A stretch of DNA of 9,567 nt from contig DTYT01000008.1 in the NCBI GenBank assembly GCA_012961745.1, positions 1 through 9,567 on the forward strand, in the 5' to 3' direction. The notes under the pieces are model-generated. The model did not search any database. It saw only the letters and a program-made list of their open reading frames with translations, and was not told the DNA's origin. Of this stretch, positions 7,211 to 9,567 are shown one piece after another. Position numbers and translations under genes: made by a program. The DNA comes from Kiritimatiellia bacterium (GTDB lineage Bacteria; Verrucomicrobiota; Kiritimatiellia; B70-G9). Numbering within the stretch: the stretch's first letter is position 1; each line of letters opens with the position of its first letter.

Positions 7211-8220
7211 GAATACTGGTGACCGGGGGAGCGGGTTTCATCGGCTCGAATTTCATCCGCTACATGCTGAGCACCTACCCGGAAGTCCAGGTCGTCAACC
7301 TGGATCTGCTCACCTACGCGGGAAACCTGGAGAATCTGGCCGACGTGCAGGCGGATTCGCGCTATCGGTTCCTGCGCGGTGACATCGCCTCCGAAAGGGA
7401 CGTGGACCGCGCATTCTCGTTGGGACCCTACGATGCAGTGGTCAACTTTGCCGCCGAGAGCCACGTGGACCGCAGCCTTCACCTGGGTGTTGACCGCTTC
7501 ATCCACACCAATATCGCCGGGACGCAGATACTGCTGGACGCGTTGAGGAGGCGGGGGGGCGGAAGGCTGCTACAGGTTTCCACCGACGAGGTGTACGGCT
7601 CCCTGGGAGAACGCGGCCGCTTCAGCGAGGATATGCCCCTGGCGCCCAACAATCCCTACGCGGCCACCAAGGCCGCCGCCGACCTCCTGGTCCGCGCGGC
7701 CGTGCATTCCCACGGTCTGGATGCGGTGATCACCCGCTGTTCCAACAACTTCGGGCCCTACCAGTTCCCCGAGAAGCTGATCCCGTTGATGATCGCCAAC
7801 GCCTTGGAGGACCGGCCGCTGCCGGTCTACGGCGACGGCCGCCACGTCCGGGATTGGATCTATGTGGAAGACCATTGCCGTGCGCTGGATCTGGTGCTGC
7901 GCCGCGGCCGCCGCGGTGCGGTCTACAACATTGGCGCGGGGAACGAGATCCCCAATATCGAGCTGGTGCGCCGAATCCTCAGGCTGGTCGGCAAGCCCGA
8001 AAGTCTCATCCGTTTCGTCAAGGACCGCCCGGGACACGACCGACGCTATGCAATGGACGCTGGCCGGTTGCGCCGTGAACTGCAGTGGACACCGAGCTAT
8101 CAATTCGATGATGCGTTACGGCTGACTATCGACTGGTATGGCACCCACCGCGAGTGGCTCGATCACGTGCGCAGCGGCGAGTACCGCCGCTATTTCGAGA
8201 AAGTGTACGGAGGCCGCTAG
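7207..8220 (+). CDS. rfbB: dTDP-glucose 4,6-dehydratase (RmlB)
   Basis: RmlB converts dTDP-glucose to dTDP-4-dehydro-6-deoxyglucose with tightly bound NAD+. The 337-residue protein is full length. It shows GGAGFIGSN at residues 7-15 (NAD loop), the diagnostic NLDLLTYAGNLENL at 31-44, NFAAESHVDRS at 80-90, the catalytic STDEVYG at 125-131 (Thr126, Asp127, Glu128), YAATK at 151-155 (Tyr151, Lys155), RCSNNFGPYQFPEKLIP at 177-193, VRDWIYVEDHC at 214-224 and DRPGHDRRYAMD at 273-284. The ATG shares ATGA with the rfbD stop and has AGGGGA nine bases upstream. It is the last gene of the operon. Its TAG stop is interleaved with the stop of the convergent membrane gene in CTAG (8217-8220). No 3,5-epimerase gene (rmlC) follows. 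Confidence 0.96.
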   Translation: MRILVTGGAGFIGSNFIRYMLSTYPEVQVVNLDLLTYAGNLENLADVQADSRYRFLRGDIASERDVDRAFSLGPYDAVVNFAAESHVDRSLHLGVDRFIHTNIAGTQILLDALRRRGGGRLLQVSTDEVYGSLGERGRFSEDMPLAPNNPYAATKAAADLLVRAAVHSHGLDAVITRCSNNFGPYQFPEKLIPLMIANALEDRPLPVYGDGRHVRDWIYVEDHCRALDLVLRRGRRGAVYNIGAGNEIPNIELVRRILRLVGKPESLIRFVKDRPGHDRRYAMDAGRLRRELQWTPSYQFDDALRLTIDWYGTHREWLDHVRSGEYRRYFEKVYGGR

Positions 8221-9029
8221 GCGCGCATCCGCCCGGCGGCCACCCGGCCCCAGGCCCGCCGAATCAGGAATAGGCTCACTAACCCACAGAAGGCCCAGTA
8301 CATTTCCTGAAGCTCCTCGTTCTGACCGGCGATCACCTTGAGGAAGCGGCCCGGGACGAATGCCGGCTGCATCTCCTCGATCCCGTCGGCGACCAGGTCG
8401 ATCAGTTCCGGGACCAGGAAGCAGAGCGCCATCCGCGGCGGAGGGAGATAGCGCCGCAGCGGCGAACTCTCCTCGCGGTTCCACTTGTACAACGCCAGCG
8501 GCAATAGGATGCCGAACAACTTCATGAAGATGGAGAAGACATCCTTGGGGTGGACATGTTGCAGTTTGAGGTTATGCAGGTTGAATTCCCCCTGCTCGTT
8601 GACTTCCCTGACCATCGGGGGCGTCTCGAAGCCCAGGATGCGCTGGCCCCAGCTTATCTCCTCCCCGGCGCACACCAGGAAGAACAAGGCCAGGAACGCC
8701 AGATACGCGCGGGCGGGCGGCGGCATCCGGCGAAAATGCCCCAGGACGGCGGCACCGCTGACCGCCGCCAGCAGGAATGCGGCAAAGGTGAGCCATTCCA
8801 CCAGACGATCCTCCCCCTGCAGGCAGCGGGCATGGAAACTGGGCCATACCGCCAGCACGACCCAGTAAGCCGCCAGCGACAGCACGAATGCCGCCAGGGT
8901 CAGCCACACGATTTTCTGGGAGTCGGCCTGCCACACCTTGCCTGCCGCCAAAACAGCTTTCTTGACAACACTCAAGCCCCCGGTCTCTATCTCACCCGGA
9001 GGACAAAAGTCAAAGCAAAACAGCCTCAT
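8217..9029 (-). CDS. Uncharacterised multi-pass membrane protein with GEEISWGQR motif
   Basis: From the ATG at 9029 this gives 270 residues with hydrophobic segments near 40-63, 77-97, 107-122, 165-182, 198-215 and 243-258. The third segment runs into AGEEISWGQRILGFETP (121-137), and VNEQGEFNLHNLKLQHVHP follows at 143-161. I recall this Glu-Glu-Ile-Ser-Trp-Gly-Gln-Arg plus NLHNL pattern from conserved hypothetical membrane proteins of diverse bacteria with no assigned function. Conserved acidic and His residues next to a membrane segment hint at an enzyme or metal site, which is only inference. The start is unsure: no clear Shine-Dalgarno precedes 9029, and TTG 8975, TTG 8951 or GTG 8936 would remove residues that look poorly conserved and free the space for a divergent promoter. 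The stop is shared tail to tail with rfbB. Confidence 0.82.
   Translation of the reverse strand: MRLFCFDFCPPGEIETGGLSVVKKAVLAAGKVWQADSQKIVWLTLAAFVLSLAAYWVVLAVWPSFHARCLQGEDRLVEWLTFAAFLLAAVSGAAVLGHFRRMPPPARAYLAFLALFFLVCAGEEISWGQRILGFETPPMVREVNEQGEFNLHNLKLQHVHPKDVFSIFMKLFGILLPLALYKWNREESSPLRRYLPPPRMALCFLVPELIDLVADGIEEMQPAFVPGRFLKVIAGQNEELQEMYWAFCGLVSLFLIRRAWGRVAAGRMRA
8962..8991 (+). promoter_or_regulatory. Candidate promoter for the cyclophilin-like gene
   Basis: A perfect -35 box, TTGACA, lies at 8962-8967 in a locally AT-richer stretch. The best -10 at normal spacing is TCTATC (8986-8991, 18-base spacer), which is weak. Transcription would begin near 9000, just before or at GGAGG (8998-9002). 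It would sit inside the minus-strand membrane gene if that gene starts at 9029, which argues for a shorter version of that gene. Confidence 0.3.
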
Positions 9030-9414
9030 GAGTGTCGCAGACACAATAGAGATCTCCTTCGACGGGAAGGTGGTTCTCTCGGCGGAACTCTACGACTGTC
9101 CCGCAGCCGATGCCTTCCGCCGCCGGCTCCCCCTGCGGTTCATGATGCACCGCTGGGGAGAAGAATACTACGGGGATTGCGGCGTGGATTGCCAAACCTC
9201 GCCGGACGCCCGCGAGGAAATGGAGGTGGGGGAACTGGCCCTGTGGCCGGCCGGCCGGGCCTTCTGCGTGTTCTTCGGCCCCACCCCGGCCAGCAGCGGA
9301 GACCAGCCCCGCGCGTATGAGCCGGTCAATCCCATCGGTAAGCTCCGGGACGACCCGGCTCCCCTGCGGGACCTGGACAGTACCGTGGTCGTAGAAGTCA
9401 AGAAGGCCGACTGA
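9028..9414 (+). CDS. Cyclophilin-like fold protein (TM1367/DUF369 type)
   Basis: The 128-residue product MSVADTIEISFDGKVVLSAE... matches what I know of the small cyclophilin-like family of unknown function (PF04126 type): an N-terminal strand pair, PLRFMMHRWGEEYYGDCGV (35-53), EMEVGELALWPAGRAFCVFFGPTPASSG (64-91, the most family-like stretch) and PVNPIGKL (99-106). The fold is related to peptidyl-prolyl isomerases, but activity in this family is unproven. It has no signal peptide or membrane segment, so it is probably cytoplasmic. The ATG overlaps the candidate ATG of the divergent membrane gene in CATG (9027-9030). GGAGG at 8998-9002 is 25 bases upstream, too far to be a normal ribosome-binding site, and no closer start exists. 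A TTG at 8962 is in frame but would encode an uninformative extension. It has no evident link to glycan synthesis. Confidence 0.85.
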   Translation: MSVADTIEISFDGKVVLSAELYDCPAADAFRRRLPLRFMMHRWGEEYYGDCGVDCQTSPDAREEMEVGELALWPAGRAFCVFFGPTPASSGDQPRAYEPVNPIGKLRDDPAPLRDLDSTVVVEVKKAD

Positions 9415-9460
9415 ACATCCCGGACGGCGCCCCGCCCATGGGTGACCGCCGCCGGAAAGG

Positions 9461-9489
9461 GGCCCGCGGACCGGTGCCGCATCCGGGCC
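9461..9489. terminator. GC-rich hairpin downstream of the cyclophilin-like gene
   Basis: GGCCCG (9461-9466) pairs with CGGGCC (9484-9489), and inside it CGG (9467-9469) pairs with CCG (9477-9479), leaving a 4-base bulge and a 7-base loop. It lies 47 bases after the stop at 9414. There is no T-run after it, so it is not a standard intrinsic terminator. It could stabilise the 3' end or be chance. Confidence 0.25.
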
Positions 9490-9517
9490 GGACCCGCGAC
9501 CCGCGGTAGCGGCCTTC

Positions 9518-9567
9518 CAAGCCTTGGAGATTCCGCGGTGAAAAGTTTCAAGCCTTGGAGATTCCGC
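9518..9567. repeat. Direct repeat, 19-bp identical copies at 31-bp period
   Basis: CAAGCCTTGGAGATTCCGC occurs at 9518-9536 and again at 9549-9567, separated by the 12 bases GGTGAAAAGTTT. The second copy ends exactly at the window edge, so more copies may follow. Each copy contains the near-palindrome CAAG-C-CTTG (TCCAAG-C-CTTGGA in the first copy). The 31-bp period is not a multiple of three, so this is not a protein repeat, and it is too short for a CRISPR repeat plus spacer. Tandem regulator-binding sites, an iteron-like array or a minisatellite are possible. Confidence 0.8.

Noticed and set aside
9500..9513. GCGGTAGCG, resembling part of the ops element (GGCGGTAGNNTG) of polysaccharide operons.
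   Set aside because: The conserved T at position 11 and both end bases differ. It is likely chance in GC-rich DNA without a known operon downstream.
9518..9567. A CRISPR array.
   Set aside because: Repeat plus spacer would be only 31 bases, with two copies and no cas gene in view.

Overview
The window is GC-rich bacterial DNA that is almost fully coding. It is a cell-surface polysaccharide (O-antigen, capsule or S-layer-glycan type) locus with a few ordinary-looking genes on its right flank. The sequence shows GTG/TTG-type start candidates, ATGA/GTGA stop-start overlaps and long antisense shadow frames typical of high GC. I cannot assign a phylum. The dTDP-sugar genes and the Wzx-type flippase point to a bacterium with an exported glycan.

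Layout. Positions 1-5387, minus strand, read right to left: a GT4 glycosyltransferase (5387-4197), a GT2 glycosyltransferase (4204-3125), a Wzx-like flippase (3123-1837), a class I SAM methyltransferase (1840-1040, GTG start), and a polytopic membrane protein that starts at 1016 and runs off the left edge. The first four genes overlap or nearly touch, and the last gap is 23 bases, so they look like one transcript. Positions 5388-5597 form a divergent intergenic region with inverted repeats and a candidate plus-strand promoter. Positions 5598-8220, plus strand, hold a tightly coupled rfbA-rfbD-rfbB (rmlA-rmlD-rmlB) operon joined by ATGA overlaps. Its products make dTDP-glucose, dehydrate it to dTDP-4-keto-6-deoxyglucose and reduce the last intermediate to dTDP-L-rhamnose. 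rmlC, the 3,5-epimerase, is not in the window, and RmlA is a short form.

Positions 8217-9029, minus strand, encode an uncharacterised multi-pass membrane protein with a striking GEEISWGQR motif. It ends tail to tail with rfbB, the two stop codons sharing CTAG. Its start is uncertain and meets head to head the start of a small cyclophilin-like-fold protein (9028-9414, plus). From 9415 to the end there is no gene: a GC hairpin and then a 19-bp direct repeat at a 31-bp period that reaches the window edge.

How the parts may work together (inference): the rml enzymes supply an activated 6-deoxy-hexose; the GT2 and GT4 enzymes build a lipid-linked oligosaccharide on the cytoplasmic face; the methyltransferase may modify or cap it; the flippase moves it across the membrane; and the left-edge membrane protein may act on the outer face as a GT-C-type transferase or polymerase. 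I did not find a clearly new system. The best leads are the GEEISWGQR membrane protein, the unidentified left-edge membrane protein, the missing rmlC with a truncated RmlA, and the terminal 31-bp-period repeat.
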